From Oscillospiraceae bacterium (lineage in GTDB: Bacteria > Bacillota > Clostridia > Oscillospirales > Acutalibacteraceae): a stretch of DNA of 11,684 nt. The DNA lies in contig SVOX01000036.1 in assembly GCA_015066165.1 (NCBI GenBank), positions 1 to 11,684 on the forward strand, read 5' to 3'. Made by a program: the position numbers and the translations under genes. Positions 5,948-11,684 of this stretch are shown here, in pieces. Within the stretch, counting starts at the first letter, position 1. Each line of letters starts with the position of its first letter. Under the pieces are notes generated by a model that was given only the letters and a program-made list of their open reading frames with translations, did no database searches and had not been told where the DNA came from.

Positions 5948-7012
5948 ATGAAAGAAAAAATAAAGAGTAAGTTGTCGGCTTTAATTAAAAGCAGACAAGT
6001 GCGATTAAGTATCGCGGCTTTTTTAACCGCTCTATCCGTCGCAAGTGCTACTTTACTAAACTACTCAATCCACACAGTTAAAATTTTTGACGGACACGAA
6101 ACCTACACCGTACGCTCACATAATAATAATGTAGCAATGGTTATGGACAGTATCGCACTCAAATCAAATTCTTACGACATTTTAGAAACAAAAACCACTG
6201 ACAGTGTTACAACTGTTAAAATTTCATACAGTTTCCCCGTACACATTACTCAAGGTGATAACACAACCACCATTGATTTTGAAGGCGGAACTGTTAAAGA
6301 TGCGTTAGCGCAGGTTGGCATCACCCCTGACGAGTTTGACTTTGTTGAACCCGCACTTGACACACAAATCTCAAGTGAAACTTATATCGATTATACCGAT
6401 ATAAATTATATCAAAACAACCAAAAACGAAAAAGTGCCTCACGACACTCAAAAAACATATTCGGACAAACTGCGCAGAGGTGCAAAAAAAATCACCGTCA
6501 AGGGTAAAGACGGCGTAAATCAAGTTATTTCTACCCAAAAAGTTGTAAACGGCAAAGCGGTTGAAACCACAACACAAACTATTGTTATTTCAAAGCCGGT
6601 TTCCCAAAAGGTAACACTTGGCACAAAGGTAGCCAAACAAACTTCAAAGGGCAAACACGTTTCAACCCTTACACCAAAAATTAAAATTGAACTTGACGAA
6701 AACGGTGTACCGCTTAAGTATAAGTCAAAAATGAAGGTTAGAGCCACTGCATATACCCACACAGGTAACCGTTGCGCTACAGGTGTCAAACCGAAACCCG
6801 GTTATATTGCAGTAAACCCTAAAGTTATTCCTTACGGAACAAAAATGTTTATAAAAACAACCGACGGTAAGTATATCTACGGTTACGCTGTAGCAGCCGA
6901 TACCGGCGGATTTGTGAAAAGACACCCCACCGGCGTTGACCTTTTCTTTAATACCAAAAGCGAATGTCGCAACTTTGGTGTAAGAACCGCTGAAATTTAT
7001 ATTTTAGAATAA
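5948..7012 (+). CDS. Membrane-anchored DUF348/G5/3D-domain cell-wall protein (YabE/RpfB-like)
   Basis: A 354-residue protein. It has a basic N-terminus, one membrane segment or uncleaved signal at about 19-38, a ubiquitin-like DUF348 repeat near 94-136, and a G5 domain at about 148-226. G5 features are the 'KNEKVPHDTQKTYSDKLRRGAKKITVKGKDG' region and 'VISKPVSQKVTLGTK'. The C-terminal 3D domain at about 263-354 starts at VRATAYT and holds VNPKVIPYGTKMFI, AADTGG (Asp318) and GVDLFF (Asp331). The Asp residues of the 3D domain resemble those of MltA-type lytic transglycosylases, so it likely binds and cleaves peptidoglycan. There is no RpfB lysozyme-like domain. AAAGGAG at 5934-5940 supports the ATG. 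In sporulating Firmicutes such proteins act in growth, outgrowth or germination; which applies here is not visible. Confidence 0.9.
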   Translation: MKEKIKSKLSALIKSRQVRLSIAAFLTALSVASATLLNYSIHTVKIFDGHETYTVRSHNNNVAMVMDSIALKSNSYDILETKTTDSVTTVKISYSFPVHITQGDNTTTIDFEGGTVKDALAQVGITPDEFDFVEPALDTQISSETYIDYTDINYIKTTKNEKVPHDTQKTYSDKLRRGAKKITVKGKDGVNQVISTQKVVNGKAVETTTQTIVISKPVSQKVTLGTKVAKQTSKGKHVSTLTPKIKIELDENGVPLKYKSKMKVRATAYTHTGNRCATGVKPKPGYIAVNPKVIPYGTKMFIKTTDGKYIYGYAVAADTGGFVKRHPTGVDLFFNTKSECRNFGVRTAEIYILE

Positions 7013-7015
7013 TTT

Positions 7016-7045
7016 AAAGACCTTGAGTTATTACTCAAGGTCTTT
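7016..7045. terminator. Bidirectional terminator between the 3D-domain gene and malQ
   Basis: A 13-bp perfect stem (7016-7028 with 7033-7045, core AGACCTTGAGT) and 4-nt loop, followed by TCTTTT. The malQ stop codon begins in the loop, so the last malQ codons are outside but immediately adjacent and the hairpin serves both strands. Confidence 0.92.
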
Positions 7046-8521
7046 CTTTTGTGCTCTGCCGTAAACTTTTGTGTTTTCGGCAATAATTTTTGCCAACCAG
7101 TCGTTTATACAACCGCCGTCTATTCGCCAAGTCCAATTATCTCCCACAGTAGAGGGGATGTTGATTCTTCCTTCACTGTCAAGCCCGATTAAATCTTGCA
7201 TCATCAATATACAAGTATCGGCAACCGAACGAAGTGCGGTTTTCATCATAGCCCAATTAAAACCGTTGTCACGTTTAGCGCCTAAATATTCTTCAGCAAA
7301 TGCAACCTCTTCTTCGGGGCTGTTTTTTGCCCAACCAATAATAGTATCGTTATCGTGAGTTCCGGTATAAACCACACTGTTATTGATAAAATTATGTGGC
7401 AAATATTCGCTTTCTTTTTCAACGTCAAATGCAAACTGCAAAACTTTCATACCCGGATAACCCGATTTTTTAAGCATTTTAAGCACCGCAGGGGTTAAAA
7501 ATCCCAAATCTTCGGCAATAATTGGCAAATCTTTGCCAAGTTCGGTTTCAAGTGCTTTAAATAGCGCAATATCAGGCCCTTTAACCCATTTTCCGTTAAT
7601 AGCCGTCTTGTCGCCGTACGGCACCGAATAATACGATTCAAAGCCACGAAAATGGTCAATACGAACACAATCATAAAGCGACAGCACGTATTTCATACGC
7701 CTTTTCCACCAATTAAAACCGTCTGCCTTCATAAATTTCCAGTCGTAAAGCGGATTACCCCAAAGTTGACCGTCGTCACAAAAAGCATCGGGCGGACAAC
7801 CCGCAACGGCTTTTGGCTTTAAGTTTTTATCGAGCCAGAACTGCTGTGTATCAGACCAAACGTCTGCCGAATCATAAGCCACGTATATTGGAATATCTCC
7901 AATAATTTTAATGCCTTTTTTATTGGCATATTTTTTAAGTGCTTGCCACTGTTTAGAAAACAAATACTGCACAAAACAGTAAAACGCTATATCTTTTTTA
8001 TATACTTTTTTGGCTTTTTCAATCGCCTCGGTTTCACGAAAACGAAGCGGTTCATCCCATTCTTCCCACGAAACGTCAGCATTTGCATTCTTTATTGCCA
8101 TAAAAAGCGCATAATCGTAAAGCCAAAAATCATTTTGTTTACAAAAATCTTTATATTCTTTGTCTTCTTTAAAACGAGCAAACGCCAATTTAAGCATTTT
8201 TTTGCGGTTTTGATACAATTTACCGTAATCTATCTTTTGAGGATTATTACCAAAGTCAAAACTTTCAAACTCCGGCCTATATAAAAGCCCTTCTTCAACC
8301 AACATTTCAGGGTCGATAAAATAAGGATTTCCCGCATAAGACGAAAATGACTGATATGGCGAGTCTCCGTAATTAGTGGGGTTAAGGGGTAAAATTTGCC
8401 ACCAAGTTTGTTCTGATTTTTCCAAAAAATCAACAAATCTATATGCCTCTTTACCTAATGTGCCAATACCGCCTTTAGATGCTAGCGAAAAAATTGGCAT
8501 TAAAATTCCGCTTGTTCTCAA
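7031..8521 (-). CDS. malQ: 4-alpha-glucanotransferase (amylomaltase, GH77)
   Basis: A 496-residue GH77 enzyme of standard bacterial length that transfers alpha-1,4-glucan segments in maltodextrin or glycogen metabolism in the cytoplasm. Visible family segments are 'TWWQILPLNPTNYGDSPYQSFS' near the N-terminus, GDIPIYVAYDSADVW, AGCPPDAFCDDGQLWGNPLYDW, CVRIDHFRGF with the nucleophile Asp289, IIAEDLGFLTP with the acid/base Glu337, and YTGTHDNDT with Asp390. I chose TTG at 8521 as start: AAGGTGA (8533-8527) is 5 nt upstream, and the protein then begins M-R-T-S-G-I-L-M-P, as is usual for MalQ. A GTG at 8530 would lie inside that ribosome binding site. It follows the RnfD-like gene after 53 bp with no terminator, so it is probably cotranscribed with it. 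Confidence 0.95.
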   Translation of the reverse strand: MRTSGILMPIFSLASKGGIGTLGKEAYRFVDFLEKSEQTWWQILPLNPTNYGDSPYQSFSSYAGNPYFIDPEMLVEEGLLYRPEFESFDFGNNPQKIDYGKLYQNRKKMLKLAFARFKEDKEYKDFCKQNDFWLYDYALFMAIKNANADVSWEEWDEPLRFRETEAIEKAKKVYKKDIAFYCFVQYLFSKQWQALKKYANKKGIKIIGDIPIYVAYDSADVWSDTQQFWLDKNLKPKAVAGCPPDAFCDDGQLWGNPLYDWKFMKADGFNWWKRRMKYVLSLYDCVRIDHFRGFESYYSVPYGDKTAINGKWVKGPDIALFKALETELGKDLPIIAEDLGFLTPAVLKMLKKSGYPGMKVLQFAFDVEKESEYLPHNFINNSVVYTGTHDNDTIIGWAKNSPEEEVAFAEEYLGAKRDNGFNWAMMKTALRSVADTCILMMQDLIGLDSEGRINIPSTVGDNWTWRIDGGCINDWLAKIIAENTKVYGRAQKKDLE

Positions 8522-8526
8522 ATAGG

Positions 8527-8533
8527 TCACCTT
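8527..8533 (-). promoter_or_regulatory. Ribosome binding site deciding a TTG start for malQ
   Basis: AAGGTGA on the minus strand is 5 nt ahead of TTG (8521-8519). It contains the alternative GTG codon and so argues against that start. Confidence 0.65.
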
Positions 8534-8575
8534 TTTCTTAAAATACTAAAAATAATTTACCGCAAACAAACGGAT

Positions 8576-9571
8576 TTATTCTTTTTCTTCCAATTTAGAT
8601 TTATTTACAAGACCGCCAATATAAGAAACTGCAATTCTTATATTTTTACGGTTGATATAAAAGAGTGATAAATATGAAATCAAAACTGCCAAAGTCACCG
8701 CTTCGGTTTTAAATATTTCTCGCAAAATAAAGGTCAAAACACCGCAAAGCAAACCAAACACAATCTTTTTATAAAGCGGAGTGGTTTTAAAACTATAGTC
8801 AATAGCCATTAAAAATGCCGCAAAGAAAAGTCCGCCACCTAAAAGTGACAACGGCAAACTTCTGCCAAAAATTAAGCAAAGTACCGCTGTACTTGCCACA
8901 AAACAGGTTGGCACAACGGGGTTTATCATTTTGCGAATCATTAAATAAATAACACCTAAAAGCAACAGCAAAACCGAAGTTTCGCCAATGTTACCGGCAT
9001 GTATTCCAAAAAACAAATATTTTGCAGGGGGAATAAACGAATACGTTCCAAAAATATAATTTATAGGTAAATTTTTGGTAGCAATATTCATAAATGGCAA
9101 CGAATAGGTGTTAAACGCACCGTAAAAAACAAGCGAAAACACCGCTCTTGAAATGAGCACCGGAAACGCCAAATATAGTTCTTTACCGCAAAATACAAAC
9201 TTACACAAAGCGGCGTAAGCCAAGCAAGCCGCAACAACCAACAAAATATTAAGTTTGCTGTTAAGGGACAAACCTAAAATCATACCGCCCAAAGCCAATA
9301 TAAAGTTGACTTTCTTTTCTTTTTTAAATATTAAATTCCACAAAAAGTCAAACAAACAAGGAATCAATACCGAAATCAATAAAACCAAAACCGCCCGAAG
9401 CCCAAACAATAAACAGCCAAATATTGCCGCAGGGGCTAAACTTACAAAAATATCAACCATATCTAATTTTGAAAGTTTTGTTCTTGTGGCTTTATCTTCT
9501 TTAACAAAAAAATCTTTTAAAACCACCAAAGCAGTCTTAAAAAACGAAGAAATTTTATTTTTAATATCCAT
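8576..9571 (-). CDS. Orphan RnfD/NqrB-like membrane protein
   Basis: A 331-residue protein with roughly nine to ten hydrophobic helices. RnfD-like landmarks are 'FGLRAVLVLLISV' at about 56-68, LALGGMILGLSL at 92-103, the 'PVLISRAVF' region near 137-145, and especially 'HAGNIGETSVLLLLLGVIYLMIRKMI' at 191-216. FLMAIDYSFKTTP at 253-265 corresponds to the 'FMATDPVTSP' segment of RnfD. The usual covalent-FMN motif (S/D-G-A-T) is not intact; the nearest candidate is NIAT with Thr165. RnfD is a subunit of the ion-translocating ferredoxin:NAD oxidoreductase, but none of rnfA, B, C, E or G is in the window. The gene starts at an ATG with AGGAG upstream and leads a probable two-gene operon with malQ. 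Whether it still carries flavin or moves ions is open. Confidence 0.75.
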   Translation of the reverse strand: MDIKNKISSFFKTALVVLKDFFVKEDKATRTKLSKLDMVDIFVSLAPAAIFGCLLFGLRAVLVLLISVLIPCLFDFLWNLIFKKEKKVNFILALGGMILGLSLNSKLNILLVVAACLAYAALCKFVFCGKELYLAFPVLISRAVFSLVFYGAFNTYSLPFMNIATKNLPINYIFGTYSFIPPAKYLFFGIHAGNIGETSVLLLLLGVIYLMIRKMINPVVPTCFVASTAVLCLIFGRSLPLSLLGGGLFFAAFLMAIDYSFKTTPLYKKIVFGLLCGVLTFILREIFKTEAVTLAVLISYLSLFYINRKNIRIAVSYIGGLVNKSKLEEKE

Positions 9572-9599
9572 TTGACTTCTCCTTAAAAAATATATTCTA

Positions 9600-9628
9600 A
9601 TTTTACTATATTTTCACAGCATTTTCAA
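9600..9628 (-). promoter_or_regulatory. Sigma-A-type promoter of the rnfD-like/malQ unit
   Basis: The minus strand carries TTGAAA (9628-9623), a 17-bp spacer and TAAAAT (9605-9600), about 28 bp upstream of the start codon. No other good promoter is seen before malQ. Confidence 0.65.
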
Positions 9629-9701
9629 GTTAATCTATTGTTATTTAAAAATATTTATGTTATACTTTGCTTAATGATATCTTTTTAATAAAATAAAAAC
9701 A

Positions 9702-9730
9702 TTTTATTGCAAAAGCGAATGTTATATAAT
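9702..9730 (+). promoter_or_regulatory. Possible promoter of the TIM-barrel isomerase gene
   Basis: A perfect TATAAT at 9725-9730 lies just upstream of the gene. The hexamer 17 bp before it is only TTTTAT, a weak -35. The leader would be under 20 nt. Confidence 0.45.
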
Positions 9731-9753
9731 TAAAACAAAACGAGGTGTTTAAT

Positions 9754-10617
9754 ATGAAAATATCAACCGAAATACATTCCGCCGCAACACTTGTAGGCGA
9801 ACATAAAGCAGTTGAACTGGTTGCCAAAGCAGGTTTTGACGCTTGGGACTTTTCTATGTTTGATATGGCTAAATATAACTATCAGGAAAAATGCCTAATG
9901 CCAAACGACCACCCGTTAGCAAGTGCCAATTATCTAACGTTTGCAAGAGAACTCAAAAAAATCGGTCAAGATAACGGAATTCACTGCAACCAATCTCACG
10001 CTCCGTTTCCGTCATATTCACCCGACGTGCGCTCATACTTGAAACGTGCTATTGAGTGTACTGCAGAAGCGGGCGGTAAAATTTGTGTTATCCACCCTCA
10101 AAACAGCGGCAGTTTGCAAGAAAACGCCGAAATGTATTTGGAACTTTTGCCGTTTGCAAAAGAATGCGGTATAAAAATTGCAACCGAAAATATGTATAAC
10201 TGGAACCCTGAACTTGACCACTGTTGCGATGCTGCTTGTTCCACTCCGCAAAGTTTTAACGCTATGCTTGATGCAATAAATGATGAAGATTTTGTGGCTT
10301 GTCTTGATTTAGGCCATGCCGAACTATTGGGCAGCGGAACTTCCGCTCCCGAAATGATAAGAGCGTTAGCCAGCCGTCTTAAAGCGCTACATATTCACGA
10401 CGTTGACAAAAGATATGACACCCACCAAATGCCTTTTACAATGCTTGTAGATTTTGAGGCAGTGGCAAAAGCGCTAAAAGATATTGGCTATGACGGATAT
10501 TTAACTTTAGAAGCCCCAACCTATTTATCGTCGTACCGTGAAAAAACCGTGCCTGACGGTCTTAAAAAACTTGCCGAATCAGTAAGACGTATTGATAAAA
10601 TGATTGAAAAGTTATAA
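9754..10617 (+). CDS. Sugar phosphate isomerase/epimerase family protein (xylose isomerase-like TIM barrel)
   Basis: A 287-residue AP-endonuclease-2-like TIM barrel. It begins MKISTEIHSAATL, continues with AKAGFDAWDFSMFD (first strand and helix), 'HCNQSHAPFPSYSP' at about 77-90 and VIHPQNSG at 112-119. Probable metal ligands are Glu145 (ATENM), Asp185 and His188 (CLDLGHAE), His213/His215 (LHIHDVD) and Glu253 (TLEAP). Members isomerise or epimerise sugars, inositols and their derivatives using a divalent metal in the cytoplasm. The substrate cannot be read from the sequence, and the neighbours do not form a sugar pathway. The ATG at 9754 is preferred to the GTG at 9745 because GAGG at 9742-9745 serves as its ribosome binding site. 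Confidence 0.85.
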   Translation: MKISTEIHSAATLVGEHKAVELVAKAGFDAWDFSMFDMAKYNYQEKCLMPNDHPLASANYLTFARELKKIGQDNGIHCNQSHAPFPSYSPDVRSYLKRAIECTAEAGGKICVIHPQNSGSLQENAEMYLELLPFAKECGIKIATENMYNWNPELDHCCDAACSTPQSFNAMLDAINDEDFVACLDLGHAELLGSGTSAPEMIRALASRLKALHIHDVDKRYDTHQMPFTMLVDFEAVAKALKDIGYDGYLTLEAPTYLSSYREKTVPDGLKKLAESVRRIDKMIEKL

Positions 10618-10773
10618 CTGATCAGAAAAACAAAAATTGTTTGCACAGTTCGTGAAAATTTGAACTTACCTATTGCAATTTTGCTCGACACAAAAGGCCC
10701 TGAATAACGTATTAAAACCTTTAAAAACGGAAAATCAGGTAATACCGACCTAATTAAAGTAGAAACACTTTAA
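10618..10773 (+). pseudogene. pyk: Pyruvate kinase remnant (N-terminal fragment with internal deletion and stop)
   Basis: One frame reads RKTKIVCTV, then directly REnLNLPIAILLDTKGPE (residue letters from the sequence: R-E-N-L-N-L-P-I-A), a TAA at 10705-10707, then RIKTFKNGK and a second stop at 10771-10773. In intact pyruvate kinases 'RKTKIVCT' starts the protein, and 'VREELxLPxAILLDTKGPE(x)RxxxF' comes roughly 60-70 residues later. The remnant therefore lacks the stretch in between, including the usual 'NxARxNFSHG' segment. The TAA sits where a single residue (often Tyr or Ile) is expected. There is no start codon or ribosome binding site, and everything after the N-terminal portion is missing. 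It lies immediately behind the isomerase stop codon and ahead of a terminator. Confidence 0.8.
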
Positions 10774-10778
10774 CATAA

Positions 10779-10809
10779 AAAACACCTTGCGAATATCGCA
10801 AGGTGTTTT
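10779..10809. terminator. Bidirectional terminator between the isomerase/pyk remnant and acpP
   Basis: A 14-bp perfect stem (10779-10792 with 10796-10809, core ACACCTTGCGA) with a 3-nt loop. It has an A run on the left and GTTTT on the right. It lies just past the acpP stop on the minus strand and serves both directions. Confidence 0.92.
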
Positions 10810-10812
10810 GTT

Positions 10813-11040
10813 TTACTGATTATTTTCGATATATTCTACCAAATCACCAATGGTTTTAATGTTTTCAATCTCTTCGTCAGGGATTTCAACATTAAACTCA
10901 TCTTCAAGTGACATCAAAATTTCAACAACGTCAAGACTGTCTGCATTTAAGTCTTTTGCAATATCGGTTTCCATTGTTAATGTTTCAGCATCAACGTCAA
11001 GTTGGTCAGCCAAGATTGTTTTAATTTTATCAAATATCAT
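10813..11040 (-). CDS. acpP: Acyl carrier protein
   Basis: A 75-residue acidic protein of normal ACP length. The phosphopantetheine attachment site is DSL with Ser35 in 'LNADSLDVVE'. It is preceded by 'DVDAETLTMETDIAKD' and followed by 'LEDEFNVEIPDEEIENIKTIGDLVEYIENN', the standard helices II to IV. It carries acyl chains as thioesters in type II fatty acid synthesis after 4'-phosphopantetheinylation. AGGAGG stands about 7 nt before the ATG. The gene stands alone with its own promoter; no fab gene is adjacent, so the chromosomal fab cluster must lie elsewhere. Confidence 0.96.
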   Translation of the reverse strand: MIFDKIKTILADQLDVDAETLTMETDIAKDLNADSLDVVEILMSLEDEFNVEIPDEEIENIKTIGDLVEYIENNQ

Positions 11041-11060
11041 AAATATCCTCCTAAAATAAA

Positions 11061-11077
11061 CTGTCGAAAAATGACAG
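11061..11077. repeat. Small hairpin in the acpP leader
   Basis: CTGTC and GACAG (5-bp arms, 7-nt loop) in the untranslated leader about 20 nt ahead of the acpP start. It matches no fatty acid regulator site that I know (FapR or FabT type). It may stabilise the mRNA or be incidental. Confidence 0.35.
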
Positions 11078-11089
11078 GTTCTATATAAA

Positions 11090-11118
11090 ATAATATGTTT
11101 ATTTTACCCATTTGTCAA
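11090..11118 (-). promoter_or_regulatory. Sigma-A promoter of acpP
   Basis: The minus strand carries a perfect TTGACA (11118-11113), a 17-bp spacer and TATTAT (11095-11090). It predicts a leader of about 45 nt. Confidence 0.8.
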
Positions 11119-11145
11119 TACTTTTTTTATATTATATAAAAAAGG

Positions 11146-11174
11146 TTGCAAAATTATGTTATTTATTTTATAAT
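11146..11174 (+). promoter_or_regulatory. Sigma-A-type promoter of proS
   Basis: TTGCAA (11146-11151), a 17-bp spacer and a perfect TATAAT (11169-11174). It predicts a leader of about 65 nt, too short for a T-box regulatory RNA. Confidence 0.75.
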
Positions 11175-11224
11175 AAGTAAAGTATATTTAAAACTCGATA
11201 AAAGCACTTATGAAAGGCAGGTTT

Positions 11225-11240
11225 GTGTGTTTTTACACAC
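11225..11240 (+). promoter_or_regulatory. Hairpin between ribosome binding site and start codon of proS
   Basis: GTGTGT-TTTT-ACACAC forms a 6-bp perfect stem with a tetraloop. The only Shine-Dalgarno-like sequence, AAAGGCAGG at 11213-11221, is 26 nt from the ATG at 11248. Folding the hairpin would bring that to about 10 nt. Confidence 0.5.
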
Positions 11241-11247
11241 TGTTACT

Positions 11248-11684
11248 ATGGCTAAAGACAAACTAGTAAAATCTATTACTTCAATGGAAGAAGACTTTGC
11301 AAAATGGTACACCGACGTTTGCGTCAAAGCCGAACTTATTGACTATTCTTCGGTTAAAGGTTGTATGATTATTCGCCCTTACGGTTATGCCATTTGGGAA
11401 AACATTCAAAACAGTATGGACGCCCTTTTCAAAGAAAAAGGTCACGAAAATGTTTATATGCCAATGTTTATTCCCGAGTCACTTTTACAAAAAGAAAAAG
11501 ATCACGTTGAGGGCTTTGCTCCCGAAGTTGCTTGGGTAACCCACGGCGGTGAAGAACCCTTGGAAGAACGTCTTTGTGTAAGACCTACTTCTGAAACTCT
11601 TTTCTGTGACCATTTTAAAAATATTGTTCATTCTTACCGTGATTTACCAAAACTTTACAACCAATGGTGTAGCGTTGTTCGTTG
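11248..11684 (+). CDS. proS: Prolyl-tRNA synthetase, short archaeal/eukaryote type (3' truncated by window edge)
   Basis: The first 145 or so residues are visible. They read MAKDKLVKSITSMEEDFAKWY, then 'SSVKGCMIIRPYGYAIWENIQ', GHENVYMPMFIPESLL, EGFAPEVAWVTHGG, ERLCVRPTSETLF and 'YRDLPKLYNQWCSVVRW'. The class II motif 2 loop and the VRPTSE segment bind ATP and the prolyl group; the enzyme charges tRNA-Pro in the cytoplasm. The compact N-terminus without a bacterial-type insertion marks the short ProS class common in Clostridia. The ATG at 11248 fits the usual family N-terminus, but its ribosome binding site is distant. A GTG at 11227 would add seven residues (MFLHTVT) and is better spaced from AAAGGCAGG. 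The C-terminal anticodon-binding part lies beyond the window. Confidence 0.94.
   Translation, partial: MAKDKLVKSITSMEEDFAKWYTDVCVKAELIDYSSVKGCMIIRPYGYAIWENIQNSMDALFKEKGHENVYMPMFIPESLLQKEKDHVEGFAPEVAWVTHGGEEPLEERLCVRPTSETLFCDHFKNIVHSYRDLPKLYNQWCSVVR

Noticed and set aside
7943..8284. A 113-residue open frame on the plus strand.
   Set aside because: It is antisense to malQ, its composition is the low-complexity Phe/Ile/Lys mix expected from an A/T-rich complement, and it has no start signal.
9255..9575. A 106-residue open frame on the plus strand.
   Set aside because: It is antisense to the start of the rnfD-like gene, which has a clear family match, promoter and ribosome binding site.
11181..11247. 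T-box leader for proS.
   Set aside because: The leader is about 65 nt and lacks the T-box consensus and a terminator, so it cannot hold such an element.
11210..11266. Upstream ORF of 18 codons (MKGRFVC...) overlapping the proS start, as a possible leader peptide.
   Set aside because: It has no ribosome binding site of its own, no run of proline codons and no terminator/antiterminator structure. Its first codons are the Shine-Dalgarno-like region of proS.
1..11684. CRISPR array, insertion sequence or phage remnant.
   Set aside because: No spaced direct repeats, transposase or integrase frames, or terminal inverted repeats were found; the genes are mainly chromosomal housekeeping functions.

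Overview
The window is AT-rich chromosomal DNA from a low-GC, endospore-forming Firmicute. It encodes a pro-sigma-K with an intact hydrophobic pro-sequence, a clostridial-style Y-family polymerase, a PyrR, a G5/3D-domain cell-wall protein and a short archaeal/eukaryote-type prolyl-tRNA synthetase. Strong AGGAG-type ribosome binding sites and TTGACA/TATAAT promoters with mostly 17-bp spacers fit this. I infer class Clostridia, possibly an Oscillospiraceae/Ruminococcaceae-like gut lineage; the exact taxon cannot be read from the sequence.

Layout. (1) 1-1050, plus strand: the end of an operon holding the C-terminus of an HPr-kinase/PEPCK-like protein, a PqqD-like peptide-binding protein and a small S24/S26-type peptidase. 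These genes nearly touch or overlap and look like part of a peptide-modification (RiPP-like) cassette that continues off the left edge. (2) 1068-3393, minus strand: an LCP-family cell-wall ligase downstream of a DinB-type polymerase, each with its own promoter. (3) 3533-4213, plus: pro-sigma-K. (4) 4224-5528, minus: an MgtC/SapB-family membrane protein and a stand-alone PyrR, each with its own promoter. (5) 5529-5947: a roughly 420-bp intergenic region with divergent promoters and small inverted repeats. (6) 5948-7012, plus: a membrane-anchored DUF348/G5/3D protein. (7) 7031-9571, minus: an orphan RnfD/NqrB-like membrane protein followed by MalQ amylomaltase in one probable transcript. (8) 9754-10617, plus: a xylose-isomerase-like TIM-barrel isomerase/epimerase, followed directly by a broken pyruvate kinase remnant (10618-10773). 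(9) 10813-11040, minus: acyl carrier protein. (10) 11248 to the end, plus: the N-terminal part of ProS.

Most of the region is a mosaic of short housekeeping units in alternating orientation. Four convergent junctions (near 1050, 4215, 7030 and 10790) each hold one long perfect hairpin flanked by A and T runs. Each probably terminates transcription from both sides, and three of the four overlap a stop codon. The most interesting points are the HprK-like/PqqD/peptidase cassette, the pyruvate kinase fossil, the divergent orphan RnfD paired with malQ, and the hairpin between the ribosome binding site and start codon of proS.
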